Positions 9,327-18,291 of a DNA stretch of 64,000 bases are shown piece by piece (position 1 is the first letter of the stretch; each line of letters starts with the position of its first letter). The notes under the pieces were generated by a model. That model made no database searches. It saw nothing but the letters and a program-made list of their open reading frames with translations, and was not told the DNA's origin. The DNA is from CAVQRC01 sp963715045. Lineage in GTDB: Bacteria > Planctomycetota > Planctomycetia > Pirellulales > Lacipirellulaceae. The DNA lies in assembly GCA_963715045.1 (NCBI GenBank), contig CAVQRC010000038.1, positions 186,001-250,000 on the forward strand. Reading direction: 5' to 3'. The position numbers were made by a program, and so were the translations under genes.

Positions 9327-10855
9327 ACGCGAAAGTAGTCGGAATTGTTGTATTGCTGCTCGTCCTGTGTGCCTTCATGGCAGCCACGGCACCTGGATTT
9401 CTGCAGCCCAACAACGTCGAGAATCTGCTGCGTCGTACCGCGATGTATGGATTGCTTGGGATCGGAGTCGCATTCGTGATTATCACCGGCGGAATCGACC
9501 TTTCTGTCGGATCTGTCGTCTGTTTGTCTGGTTGCCTCCTCGCGATTTTCCTCGGCGTTCAGTATCTGCCCTTCGATTACCAGCCGATCCGTGAAATTGT
9601 CGCGAAAGATCGTCAGATCATTGTGAACGGAGATGCCGCAGACTTTGAACCAGGCGATCGAATTCGGTACTTTGGCGGGCGACGAGCGCGGGATGCGTTC
9701 CTCGTGGTCGAGACAATCGAAAGAGACGGTAGGGACAGCAGGCAGAGCACGATCATCGTCGACCAGAAATTCAGCCGCGACGATTCGCTGGGCCAGATCG
9801 CAAAGCTGCTGACGATTGTCGATTTCGATCCTGGAAGTCAAGAACAGCAGGAGTATCGCCCCGCATCGATCACTTTAGAGGGGCGGCACGGCCAATTGGC
9901 CGCCCGCGATCGGATGACACTTGCCAACGCTTCGGGAGGACTGAATCAGGTCGAGATTGCCGCAGTGACCGTGGCCGACGACAACACCGTCGTCACGTTG
10001 ACCGCCCCAGTGGGTGGTCGTCTTTCTACCGAGTGGGCTGCGATTCCGCTCCAGCGGAAACAGCGGATGTCCATCCCCCTGGCACTTGGCTCGGTGCTCG
10101 CGATCGCGATTGGCCTCGGTTTGGTTCATGGGCTGCTGATCACCAAGATGAATCAACAACCATTTGTCGTCACGCTGTGTGGTCTCTTGATCTATCGCGG
10201 TTGGTCAAGGTGGTTAGTCAGTGATCAACCTGTTGGATTCGGTAACGAGTACGAACACACGCTTAGCCCGCTGGGAAATGGAAAACTCGTGCTCCACACT
10301 TGGCAGCAGGACGGAAATATCGCTACCTTCGGCATTCCATACCCGTTCTTCATTCTGGTGGCAGTCGCGATTCTGGCGGCGATCTTTCTCAATAAGACGA
10401 TTTGGGGGCGATATCTCCTGGCGCTAGGCCGTAATGAACAGGCCGCTCGGTACAGCGGTATTCGCACGGGGCGGATTGTCATCCTGGCATACGTCCTTTC
10501 CACCGCATTGGCAGCGGTGGGCGGGATCCTCTTCGCCTTGGACGCCAATTCCGTGTCGCCATCCAGTTTCGGCAATTTTTTCGAGCTCTATGCCATCGCT
10601 GCGGCGGTTTTAGGAGGCTGCAGTCTCCGCGGGGGAGAAGGATCGATCTTCGGCGTTATCGTTGGCACCGCGGTGATGCAGGTACTCAACAACTTGATTG
10701 TGCTGCTGAAGATTTCGGGGACACTCGAATTCGCCATCATTGGCAGCGTCATTCTCATTGGCGTGTTGGCGGATGAGATTATTAAGCGACTTGCCACGAA
10801 GCGCCGAGCCGCAGTCAGCGCCAGGCAGGATCGTCCAGCAGGAGAGCCCTCGTGA
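9323..10855 (+). CDS. Sugar ABC transporter permease (RbsC-like) with about 170-residue insertion
   Basis: 510 residues, whereas RbsC permeases are usually about 320-350. The N terminus MNAKVVGIVVLLLVLCAFM starts at ATG 9323 inside the ATGA overlap. The family core is clear: GVAFVIITGGIDLSVGS near residue 50, then GLVHGLLITKMNQQPFV, GRNEQAARYSGI, AAAVLGGCSLRGGEGSIFG and LIGVLADEI. Between about residues 80 and 245 lies a hydrophilic, charged stretch (starting near FDYQPIREIVAKD) with beta-rich character and no membrane helices. It interrupts the membrane core after the third helix region. A second smaller extra loop is near HTWQQDGNIATFG. The insertion may form an extracytoplasmic domain touching the binding protein; this is inference. 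Confidence 0.9.
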   Translation: MNAKVVGIVVLLLVLCAFMAATAPGFLQPNNVENLLRRTAMYGLLGIGVAFVIITGGIDLSVGSVVCLSGCLLAIFLGVQYLPFDYQPIREIVAKDRQIIVNGDAADFEPGDRIRYFGGRRARDAFLVVETIERDGRDSRQSTIIVDQKFSRDDSLGQIAKLLTIVDFDPGSQEQQEYRPASITLEGRHGQLAARDRMTLANASGGLNQVEIAAVTVADDNTVVTLTAPVGGRLSTEWAAIPLQRKQRMSIPLALGSVLAIAIGLGLVHGLLITKMNQQPFVVTLCGLLIYRGWSRWLVSDQPVGFGNEYEHTLSPLGNGKLVLHTWQQDGNIATFGIPYPFFILVAVAILAAIFLNKTIWGRYLLALGRNEQAARYSGIRTGRIVILAYVLSTALAAVGGILFALDANSVSPSSFGNFFELYAIAAAVLGGCSLRGGEGSIFGVIVGTAVMQVLNNLIVLLKISGTLEFAIIGSVILIGVLADEIIKRLATKRRAAVSARQDRPAGEPS

Positions 10856-12402
10856 GCCACGACGCCCGCGAGACGTTGATCTCGATTCGAAAAGTGACGA
10901 AACGGTTTCCGGGTGTCGTAGCCCTCGATGGAATCTCACTCGATATCGCCTCCGGCGAGTTGCACGCAATCGTCGGAGAAAACGGTGCTGGGAAAAGCAC
11001 CCTCGTAAAGATTCTCTCGGGTGTCTTGACCGATTACGAAGGCCGGATTCAGATCCAGGGTCGCGACGTGCGATTCACCGGCACCCGCGATGCCGAGGCA
11101 CGCGGAATTGGGATCATCCATCAAGAATTGAATCTCGTAGAAGAACTTTCCGCTGCCGCGAACATCTTCCTGGGTCGCGAGATTCGGCGGCTTCCGGGGG
11201 TTTTAGACCGTCCAAAAATGGAGATCGCCTCCCGCCAACTCTTTCAACAGCTCGAATGCGATGTCGATCCGCGGCAGCGGGCAGGATCCCTCCGTGTGGG
11301 GGATCAGCAACTCGTGGAGATCGCGAGAGCCATCTCACTCGACCATGACATCCTGATCATGGACGAGCCCACCAGCGCTCTGACGGAGTCCGAAGTGGCA
11401 CGACTCGATCGTGTCATCGGCAGACTGCGAAGCCGCGGAGTCACCATCCTGTACATCTCCCACAAGATGGACGAGATCTTCCGCCTGGCCGATCGAATCA
11501 CGGTTCTCCGCGACGGCAAGCTTGTCGAAACACGCCGCCGAGAGCAGACGAGTCCGACCGAGGTCACGCACCTGATGGTCGGTCGTGAAATCGAAAGCTG
11601 TAACTTTTCGTCGCGTCTTTCTTCAAAGCCAGAAGCCCCCGTGCTTCGTGTCCGCGATCTGTCGCTGCCATGGCCCGACCATCCGCGTCAGTGGCGACTC
11701 GAAAGGGTTTCGTTCGAAGTCTATCGCGGTGAGATCGTCGGAATTGCAGGTCTCATGGGCGCAGGCCGTACCGAGCTGCTCGAGTGCCTGTTTGGGGCCA
11801 GCAAGGTCCCCCCCCATCCGTCCGCAATCATCGAGCTCGACGGAATTCGGGTTCAGTTTGGACGGCCTAGTAAGGCATTGCACGCCGGAATGGCACTGGT
11901 TACCGAGGACCGCAAGAGTCTGGGGTTGTTTGGGCAACTCTCGGTCGAAAAGAACGCGACAATTTGCAGTCTCCGCGAAGTCGCACTTGCGGGTGTATTG
12001 CAGCCACGCCGGGAACGTCGCGCGGCGCTCAGGTTATTTCGTGACCTCAGCGTGCGTACCGCAAGCTGCGAGACACCGATTGACAGCCTTTCCGGAGGGA
12101 ATCAGCAGAAGTGCCTGATCGGACGTTGGTTGCTCACACGCCCCAAGGTGTTGCTCCTGGATGACCCCACCCGAGGCGTCGACGTCGGTGCCAAGGCCGA
12201 GCTGTACCAGTTAATGGATCGTCTTTGCCGGGACGGATTGGGGATCCTGCTGACTTCCAGTGAACTCCCTGAGTTGCTCTCGATCTGTGACCGTATTCTG
12301 GTCCTCTGCGAGGGACGTCTGACCGGGCAGTTCTCGAGGAACGAGGCGACCGAAGAGCGAATCATTCAGGCAGCAACACAGAGAAGATCGCAGGTTCGCT
12401 GA
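10852..12402 (+). CDS. Sugar ABC transporter ATP-binding protein, two NBDs (RbsA-like), copy 2
   Basis: 516 residues starting at GTG 10852, with a 4-nt GTGA overlap to the permease stop. The N-terminal NBD has Walker A GENGAGKST, signature-like LRVGDQQL and Walker B LIMDEPTSA. The C-terminal NBD has GLMGAGRTEL, LSGGNQQKC and LLLDDPTRGVD, where the usual catalytic Glu after Walker B is Asp. It is clearly paralogous to the ATPase upstream of the permease. Having two complete RbsA proteins with a single permease in one operon is unusual; they may form a heteromeric pair or be alternatives. Confidence 0.9.
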   Translation: MSHDARETLISIRKVTKRFPGVVALDGISLDIASGELHAIVGENGAGKSTLVKILSGVLTDYEGRIQIQGRDVRFTGTRDAEARGIGIIHQELNLVEELSAAANIFLGREIRRLPGVLDRPKMEIASRQLFQQLECDVDPRQRAGSLRVGDQQLVEIARAISLDHDILIMDEPTSALTESEVARLDRVIGRLRSRGVTILYISHKMDEIFRLADRITVLRDGKLVETRRREQTSPTEVTHLMVGREIESCNFSSRLSSKPEAPVLRVRDLSLPWPDHPRQWRLERVSFEVYRGEIVGIAGLMGAGRTELLECLFGASKVPPHPSAIIELDGIRVQFGRPSKALHAGMALVTEDRKSLGLFGQLSVEKNATICSLREVALAGVLQPRRERRAALRLFRDLSVRTASCETPIDSLSGGNQQKCLIGRWLLTRPKVLLLDDPTRGVDVGAKAELYQLMDRLCRDGLGILLTSSELPELLSICDRILVLCEGRLTGQFSRNEATEERIIQAATQRRSQVR

Positions 12403-12618
12403 TCCCCGTCGGTATTCGTTCAGAAGCTGGCCCCAAAGCGGGTCAGCATATTCCTGAGGGGGGGGCGAATCCGCCCCGGCCCATCCGGCTTGGCGAATCC
12501 GCACCACACGGAGATAATCCACGGCTGTAAGCCAGGGGCCTCCGGAGTGGCCTCGCTCCAGATCCATTGGATGCCGGCCCGCCGAACGACTCAGTGGCCG
12601 CAATCGGGAAGCAGAACT

Positions 12619-13437
12619 GTGGAAAATGCATCGGAACAAACATCGGCCGCGCCTCGCTGGCAACCACTTGATCGCGTCGATCGCCGCGTGCTGGGTGTGC
12701 TCATCGAAAAGGGTAAAACGACCCCCGACAACTACCCGATCTCATTGAACGCCCTCCGCACGGGCTGCAATCAAAAGAGTAATCGTTTTCCGCTGATGGA
12801 GCTTGACGACGACCATGTCGAAGAGTCTATCGAGCGATTGCGGCTACTCGGTGCCGTCGCGGTCATCCAGGGAGACAGTCGCGTCGACAAGTATCGGCAT
12901 CTCGCGTACGAGTGGCTCCAGGTCGACAAAGTCGAAATCGCTGTAATGGCAGAATTGATTCTACGCGGGGCGCAGACGCTCGGCGAATTACGCGGCCGAG
13001 CGGTAAGAATGGAGAAGGGACGCATTAAGGATCTTTCGGAGCTCCGCCCCATTGTTGATCGTCTCGTGGAAAAGAAGCTTGTTGTCTATCTGACCCCGGA
13101 AGGTCGTGGTGCGGTCGTTACTCACACGCTTTACACTCCGAGCGAGTTTGAAAAGGTTTGCCGGGAGCACTCGGGCGACGGGAGTCCCGCCGCGCCATCC
13201 ATACAGCCGGCGGAATATTCCCGCGCCGAAGCCGGGCTGACCACTCCGCATCAGAGTCGGGTACCGGATGCCAACAAACCACCGGAAACAGGTGAGTCGG
13301 CAGAAATCGCGCAGTTACAGACACAACTCGCTTCCTTACGTGACGAGTTGAATCAAGTTCGCGAGGAAGCCACGGCAGCGATCGCCGACGTCCGTCAGAT
13401 GCTGCAGAAGCTCAGACAGGAGCTCGGAAATCCTTGA
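12619..13437 (+). CDS. YceH family protein (DUF480)
   Basis: About 272 residues from GTG 12619. The core RRVLGVLIEKGKTTPDNYP, SLNALRTGCNQKSNR and LRGRAVRME are hallmarks of YceH/DUF480, a tandem winged-helix protein of unknown cellular role. The C-terminal 60 residues form a predicted coiled coil (LQTQLASLRDELNQVREEA) after a low-complexity linker, longer than in enterobacterial YceH. A longer frame from TTG 12490 lacks family similarity. The 216-nt gap upstream contains a GC-rich hairpin at 12462-12477 (GGGGCG-aatc-CGCCCC) without a T tract. Confidence 0.88.
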   Translation: MENASEQTSAAPRWQPLDRVDRRVLGVLIEKGKTTPDNYPISLNALRTGCNQKSNRFPLMELDDDHVEESIERLRLLGAVAVIQGDSRVDKYRHLAYEWLQVDKVEIAVMAELILRGAQTLGELRGRAVRMEKGRIKDLSELRPIVDRLVEKKLVVYLTPEGRGAVVTHTLYTPSEFEKVCREHSGDGSPAAPSIQPAEYSRAEAGLTTPHQSRVPDANKPPETGESAEIAQLQTQLASLRDELNQVREEATAAIADVRQMLQKLRQELGNP

Positions 13438-13484
13438 ACCAGAAGTGCCGCGTCACGTCAGCCAGCCTGACAGATCGAAGACAA

Positions 13485-13568
13485 TCTAAGAGCCGATCCC
13501 AGAACTGATTTCAGACAACCGAATGCTCCGGCCGTGGGACACGTTCACTCGAGTGTTGGGTCAGTACC
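13485..13568 (-). repeat. Intergenic 85-nt repeat family 1, copy A (reverse orientation)
   Basis: Read on the minus strand it contains the family core GTGAACGTGTCCCACGGCCGG, then ATTCGGT and TTCTGGGATCGGCTCTTAG. It lies exactly between the convergent ends of yceH and the GNAT gene. The arms CCCA and TGGG can pair, enclosing the GGCCG-rich centre. It is one of at least six related copies in this window (24859, 28147, 58507, 58701 and 58954 start the others). Confidence 0.8.
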
Positions 13569-13571
13569 AAG

Positions 13572-14132
13572 TCAGATCAGGTTCCGGGGCTTGGCTTCCT
13601 CGAGAGGTTTCTCCAAGAGATGTACGAGCACGCTGTACTCGGAATCGAGCCGCAGCAGCTGGGACGTATCGCTGGCCGGCCCCAGGGATGAAAATCCCAT
13701 CCGCAGCAAAGCACACCGTCGAGACCGGGCAGCGACGGCGATTACGACTGCGACACCGAGTTCTCGGGCTCGCTCCAACCGGCGGTAGTCCAAGAGCGAA
13801 GCGATTCCTTGCCGGCGGTGACTCCTGGCAACAACCAGTCGATTGATCGAACCGAACGGCCCGCTTGTTGGGATGGCTGCGTTGTTCATCGCCGCCGAGT
13901 AGGGAACATCCTCGATTCGGTCGTGAACGCTGAGGCGGGCTGCCGCTACGACTCTGCCGGATTGGCGGACGACCCAATGATCGGCCGACCAGTCGGTCGC
14001 ATCCGTCCACTCTGCTCCCGCCAGAGCCGCACGATTGACGTCCGATTCTGCACGCCAGACTTCGGTGCGAAACCTGCCGAGAGATTTGAGAACCTCCGAC
14101 GTGGCATTCGGGATGAATTCGATTTCCAACAT
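13572..14132 (-). CDS. GNAT-family N-acetyltransferase
   Basis: 186 residues from ATG at 14132, giving MLEIEFIPNATSEVLKSLG; a longer frame upstream is only antisense noise of the kinase gene. The acetyl-CoA pyrophosphate loop is SHRRQGIASLLDY, matching the R/Q-x-x-G-x-A motif, and INRLVVARSHRRQ forms the preceding beta strand. The substrate is unknown. It lies 25 nt downstream of the cyclase-kinase fusion on the same strand and is likely co-transcribed. The C terminus runs to the edge of a family 1 repeat. Confidence 0.8.
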   Translation of the reverse strand: MLEIEFIPNATSEVLKSLGRFRTEVWRAESDVNRAALAGAEWTDATDWSADHWVVRQSGRVVAAARLSVHDRIEDVPYSAAMNNAAIPTSGPFGSINRLVVARSHRRQGIASLLDYRRLERARELGVAVVIAVAARSRRCALLRMGFSSLGPASDTSQLLRLDSEYSVLVHLLEKPLEEAKPRNLI

Positions 14133-14157
14133 GATCGTTGGGCCGGAAAGAGTCGGG

Positions 14158-17100
14158 TTAAGAACGCGTTTGACCATCCGTTGCAAGGATCGCCTCCAGG
14201 CTTCGCTTCGCTTCCTGGATCTGCGAGGATGCGTCGGCATCCTCGGACGCCGTTTCCAGGGCAGCCAGCAGGTCCGCCAGGAATGGGCGGAGGTAACCAC
14301 GGATCTTGAGTTCGCCCAGCCCGGATCGGCCACCAAACGTCGCGTCAATGGCGAGTGCCAGTTGCACCAACCGTGCAGGATCTTCCCGGAGTCTGGAAGT
14401 CGCCAGGCGTTCGATGGACAGCATATAAATTCCCAGCAGATGGCGACCCAGCGGGCGTTCGGCATCAACCACGAATTCGAACAGGACGTCGATGCCCGCG
14501 TCCACACGCTCGGATTCTTCGCTCGCGATATCGAGAAAAGCACCAACCACCAGCTTCGTGTTCGCGTACACCTTTTCCTGGCTCTCAACGAGATAATTCT
14601 CTCGCCGCAGCTCCAGTTCTCGCGCCATCACTGCCAGATATCGGTCTTCCGCGTCAGCCTGCCCACTCTCGAACAGCACGGGCAGGCACCGCTTGTAGCG
14701 CCAGTCGATCACGTAGGGAGCCCGTGGGTCGGTCTTCTCCCAGCCCAGGTCGCGACACTCGGCAATACACAGGTCGTAGTATTTCAGCGCCTGATCTGCC
14801 TGCCGGCTGCTTCCCAGCAAATAGCCATCCCCAAGGCGTAGGTAAATGCTCGGTAATCGTTCTCGGAACCTCATATGCTGACGCGAGTCTAACGCAATTC
14901 CATATTCGCGCAGCTCGTTGCTGACGAGAGCCCGCCTCACAAACTCTTCGAGAGCGGAATAAATCTCGATCGCGCGGTCCCAATTGCCCCGAAAGGATTC
15001 CGTGGTCGCGAGCCCCTGTTGGACCCAGATCAGCAAATCAGTGAGCAGGCGATTCCGGTACGTACCTAGCTGGTAGTTGATGATTTCGAAGCCCTGATGA
15101 AAGTCTTCCGATGCTTCGTCGGGCTGCCACGCGTCATTGAGAATCCATCCCCGCCGCTCGTGAAGAAAGGCCCGCAAAGGATGTTTGGAGGGCACATCCT
15201 TTACAGCTTCGGCCGCTTTCATCAATTCAAGGGCACCTGGGATGATGCCCAGCCGATAGGTCGCCTGAGCCTGCTGGATCAGCATCAGCATCTCGAATGC
15301 TGGGCTTGGGCTGCCTTCATCGTAGGCCCGCCGGAAAGCTGCCGCAGCTTCCCGATATTGCTTCGCGTCAGAGAGCATTCGCCCGTAGTCACTTCGGCAG
15401 AGAGACAGCAGTGCAGCCGGACCGCCCTCCTCCTCGTAGGAAGCAATTGCCCGCAAGTAGGAATCTCGGGCCTCATCCCACTTGGATAGCTCATGCTGGA
15501 GAACGGCCAGTTGATGCAAGTCGACGGCTCGATCGAGAGCCAGTTCCTCCACTTGGCGAGTCAGCTCCGCCATTTGCTCGGCGTAAATCTCACTGTGAGT
15601 GTGACTCGAATCCAGCGTAGCAATCTGGTACGCAATCATCTTGTCGCGGCTGTCGAGTCGCTCATTAAGGGCGGTAGCCACGGTGCGGCTGAGCTCGATA
15701 CCCCGGAATGCGTTCTCGGAACTGCAGGCTTGATAGAGCTCGTTCAGAGGGATCCCACCCACGACCTGCTCACCTCGATCGATCGCTTCCAGTAGCTTCA
15801 GTCGTATCGCAGGCTGCATCCAAGGCGTCTCGTGAAACCACCACTGACCGTGCAGTCCCCCCGTCCCGACCACTGCGTCACGCTCGCTCGAGCTCAGTCC
15901 TCCGTCAGTTCCGGTGATCGCCCATGCGCCGAGAAGGGTCACTGCGAGTGCCGCGACGATCCACGGCAGCCACCGTACCGGCCTACCGAGAGACTTCGCC
16001 ACATCAGAGCGGACGACGCGTCGATCCTGTTGCTGGCGATCCCGACGCCCGCCCACCGGTGCCGATGCGCCGGCAGTTGGCTTCGTTTCGAGCAGACTGA
16101 TCCGCAGCAGGTCCGACAGATTCTGTCCGCTGCAAAACGGAGCCAGCGCTGCCGCGACTTCTTCGGGGGTCTGAAACCGATCCTCAGGGCTCTTGCACAG
16201 CGAGCGGGTGATCACGTTCCACACGCCACTCGGAATCTCCGCGTCCCGCTCAATCGGAGGGATTACAGCCAGTTCGTGCGCCTTCTCCGGTTTGAGGTCG
16301 GATCCAACAAACGGGGGGTGTCCGGCGAGCAAGTGGTAGAGAGTACATCCGAGACTGTAGATGTCTGCCCGAATGTCGACGCTGGTCGTGCGCCATTGCT
16401 CCGGAGACATATACATCCCCGTGCCCATTCCGCAACGATCGATGCAGGTCAGCCGATCCTGCCGATCTTCGTCGAGAAGGGCCAGACCGAGATCGAGAAT
16501 CTTCACGACCGCCGGACGTGTCGCAATGCTCACACCCCCGTTGCCGCCCGCGGACGCGTATTCTTCGCCGTGCTGACCAACCGTGAGCATCAAGTTCGAC
16601 GGCTTGATGTCCCGATGCACAATTCCGTGCTGATGAATGTACGCCAGCCCAAGAGATACTTGACGCCCGATCTCACAAGCATCCGCCACTGGGAGCGGGC
16701 CCAGGTGCTCAACCACTTCGTCGAGCGTGACACCTTCGACGTATTCCATTACCAGATAATGCACCGCATCGCCTGGAGTGCTCGAATCGATCGCGACCAC
16801 GATGTTCCGGTGTTGCAACTTGCCGATGGCCTTGATCTCGCGATAGAACCGCCGCACGATCTCTTCATGACCGGTATTCACGTACTGCGGTTTGATGATC
16901 TTGACCGCGCTGGTCCGTCCGAATTGAACGTGGTGAGCTTTGTAGACATCTCCCATCCCGCCTACTCCGATCAACTCGCCCAGTTCGTAATTGCCGACCC
17001 GATCAGGACGCGGCGAATTCGAAAGCGTCGCGAGCTTGGAAGCAGACGCTGTCCTGTGCGCGTGAGTTTCGGCAAGCGGAAGAACGGTCCATTCTCTTGG

Positions 17101-17691
17101 TTGGATTGGCGCAGGCGTTAGCAGGGTCTCGCGAGGGCCCGTTTCCTGGTAGACCAACTCGTGGATTTCCACTTCTCCGATTCCTCTCAGGATCCGCCGG
17201 CCGTGAGCTCGCATCGCAAAGTCGCCAACTCCCGCATCGTCGAGAATCGCCCGCCCGGTTTTGGAAATCAGAATTTGTCCGCCTTGGGCGAAATCGTTGA
17301 GTCGCGCCGCGTAATCGACGGGCTTGCCGACAAAATTGTGCGGATCGCGGGGATCGACTTGGGGTACGCCGACATGCAGACTGATCCGCACTTCAACCGC
17401 CGCACCCGTTGGCATCAAGATCGGAGACGATTGATGCCCACGCTGGACGCCGACGGCCCACTTGGCGGCCTGAATCGTATCGCTGAACACGAGGAAATGG
17501 CCGTCGCCGGCGGTCGATACAATCCGGCCACCTCGATCTTCGAGCTCCGCCTCGATCCGAGCGCGGTGCGGCGAGAGAATCATCTGCACGTACGCCTGGT
17601 CACGATCAATGTCATCCTGGCCCGGCATCTGCCGCTTGAGACCTACCGAGCCCACGATGTCGGTAAAAATGAAGGTCTTCAACTCAGGCAT
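14158..17691 (-). CDS. Class III nucleotide cyclase - Ser/Thr kinase - TPR membrane fusion
   Basis: 1177 residues. Residues 1-180 are a class III cyclase homology domain with metal Asp11 (FTDIVGS) and Asp63 (STAGDGHFLVF). The transition-state Asn is replaced by Asp126 (VDYAAR) while Arg130 remains. Residues 234-520 form a Hanks-type kinase: glycine loop IGVGGMGDVYKA, Lys264, HRDIKPSN with Asp361 and a DLG motif at 400 in place of DFG. One membrane helix follows at 574-593. The remaining about 570 residues are helical, TPR-like repeats presumably outside the cytoplasm. It may be a sensor coupling an external protein-binding tail to phosphorylation and possibly cyclic nucleotide signalling. Activity of the cyclase is uncertain. 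GNAT follows downstream. Confidence 0.92.
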   Translation of the reverse strand: MPELKTFIFTDIVGSVGLKRQMPGQDDIDRDQAYVQMILSPHRARIEAELEDRGGRIVSTAGDGHFLVFSDTIQAAKWAVGVQRGHQSSPILMPTGAAVEVRISLHVGVPQVDPRDPHNFVGKPVDYAARLNDFAQGGQILISKTGRAILDDAGVGDFAMRAHGRRILRGIGEVEIHELVYQETGPRETLLTPAPIQPREWTVLPLAETHAHRTASASKLATLSNSPRPDRVGNYELGELIGVGGMGDVYKAHHVQFGRTSAVKIIKPQYVNTGHEEIVRRFYREIKAIGKLQHRNIVVAIDSSTPGDAVHYLVMEYVEGVTLDEVVEHLGPLPVADACEIGRQVSLGLAYIHQHGIVHRDIKPSNLMLTVGQHGEEYASAGGNGGVSIATRPAVVKILDLGLALLDEDRQDRLTCIDRCGMGTGMYMSPEQWRTTSVDIRADIYSLGCTLYHLLAGHPPFVGSDLKPEKAHELAVIPPIERDAEIPSGVWNVITRSLCKSPEDRFQTPEEVAAALAPFCSGQNLSDLLRISLLETKPTAGASAPVGGRRDRQQQDRRVVRSDVAKSLGRPVRWLPWIVAALAVTLLGAWAITGTDGGLSSSERDAVVGTGGLHGQWWFHETPWMQPAIRLKLLEAIDRGEQVVGGIPLNELYQACSSENAFRGIELSRTVATALNERLDSRDKMIAYQIATLDSSHTHSEIYAEQMAELTRQVEELALDRAVDLHQLAVLQHELSKWDEARDSYLRAIASYEEEGGPAALLSLCRSDYGRMLSDAKQYREAAAAFRRAYDEGSPSPAFEMLMLIQQAQATYRLGIIPGALELMKAAEAVKDVPSKHPLRAFLHERRGWILNDAWQPDEASEDFHQGFEIINYQLGTYRNRLLTDLLIWVQQGLATTESFRGNWDRAIEIYSALEEFVRRALVSNELREYGIALDSRQHMRFRERLPSIYLRLGDGYLLGSSRQADQALKYYDLCIAECRDLGWEKTDPRAPYVIDWRYKRCLPVLFESGQADAEDRYLAVMARELELRRENYLVESQEKVYANTKLVVGAFLDIASEESERVDAGIDVLFEFVVDAERPLGRHLLGIYMLSIERLATSRLREDPARLVQLALAIDATFGGRSGLGELKIRGYLRPFLADLLAALETASEDADASSQIQEAKRSLEAILATDGQTRS

Positions 17692-18288
17692 AGTCTTGCT
17701 GTCGGTCGGTCCGGGGGCGCTGCTGCCAGCGGAATTCTATCCTCTTGCGGACTGAGCACGAATCGATCACCGCCACCGGCTCCCACCGCTGGTCTGTAAC
17801 TTGTCGGGCGAAAGCCGCAACCTCCACTCGGAGACATGTCCGCTCAAGTGGGCAGTAAACGGACATTTACCGCGAGAATGGGCCAAAGCGGACCACCTGT
17901 GGTTGCTAACTCAAAGCAACGCAGGGGGATACAGAAAATGCCAAAAAATAGGCAAAAGAGAGTTGCAGGGCCCTCATGCACGGATATACTACGGCTGTGA
18001 TTGGTTATTGAGACCATTTGACCCAGATTTGGCCCAGCGCTGCCAAGCACAGCAGGGGCAAGTTTTTTTAGAGTACGGAGGTGGCCACTGACAGCGGTGT
18101 TGAGGATTGAGTTTGCAAACGGCGTGAGACCCCGTTTGCGACCATGAGACTGGTGTCAGTTTAGTTGCTTTCCACACAAGAAACTTGGCCTGAATTCTGG
18201 AGTTTGAATCATGAGTCGTAATTTTGGTGTCGCTGGTGTCTGTGTTTCACCTTTGTTGCTTACCCACAAGTTGCCTAACTGGAGAAGA
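17692..18288. other. 597-nt intergenic region upstream of PEP-CTERM gene and cyclase-kinase
   Basis: This divergent intergenic region should hold promoters for both flanking genes, but no confident -10/-35 pair was found. It contains an 8-bp hairpin GCAAACGG (18115-18122) with CCGTTTGC (18132-18139) and a run of seven T at 18063-18069. Short open frames here have no recognisable product. The last 60 nt are duplicated upstream of the second PEP-CTERM copy, so the duplication included the leader. Confidence 0.5.
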
Positions 18289-18291
18289 ATG

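Noticed and set aside
12490..12618. N-terminal extension of YceH from TTG 12490
   Set aside because: The extra 43 residues have no family similarity and the conserved core starts soon after GTG 12619.
15832..17121. 429-codon open frame on the plus strand
   Set aside because: Antisense shadow of the cyclase-kinase fusion, whose catalytic motifs are intact on the minus strand.
18041..18060. Possible sigma-54 promoter upstream of the PEP-CTERM gene
   Set aside because: TTGGCCCAGCGCTGCC near 18023 has GG and GC but with 9 rather than 10 nt between them, and it is over 230 nt from the start codon.
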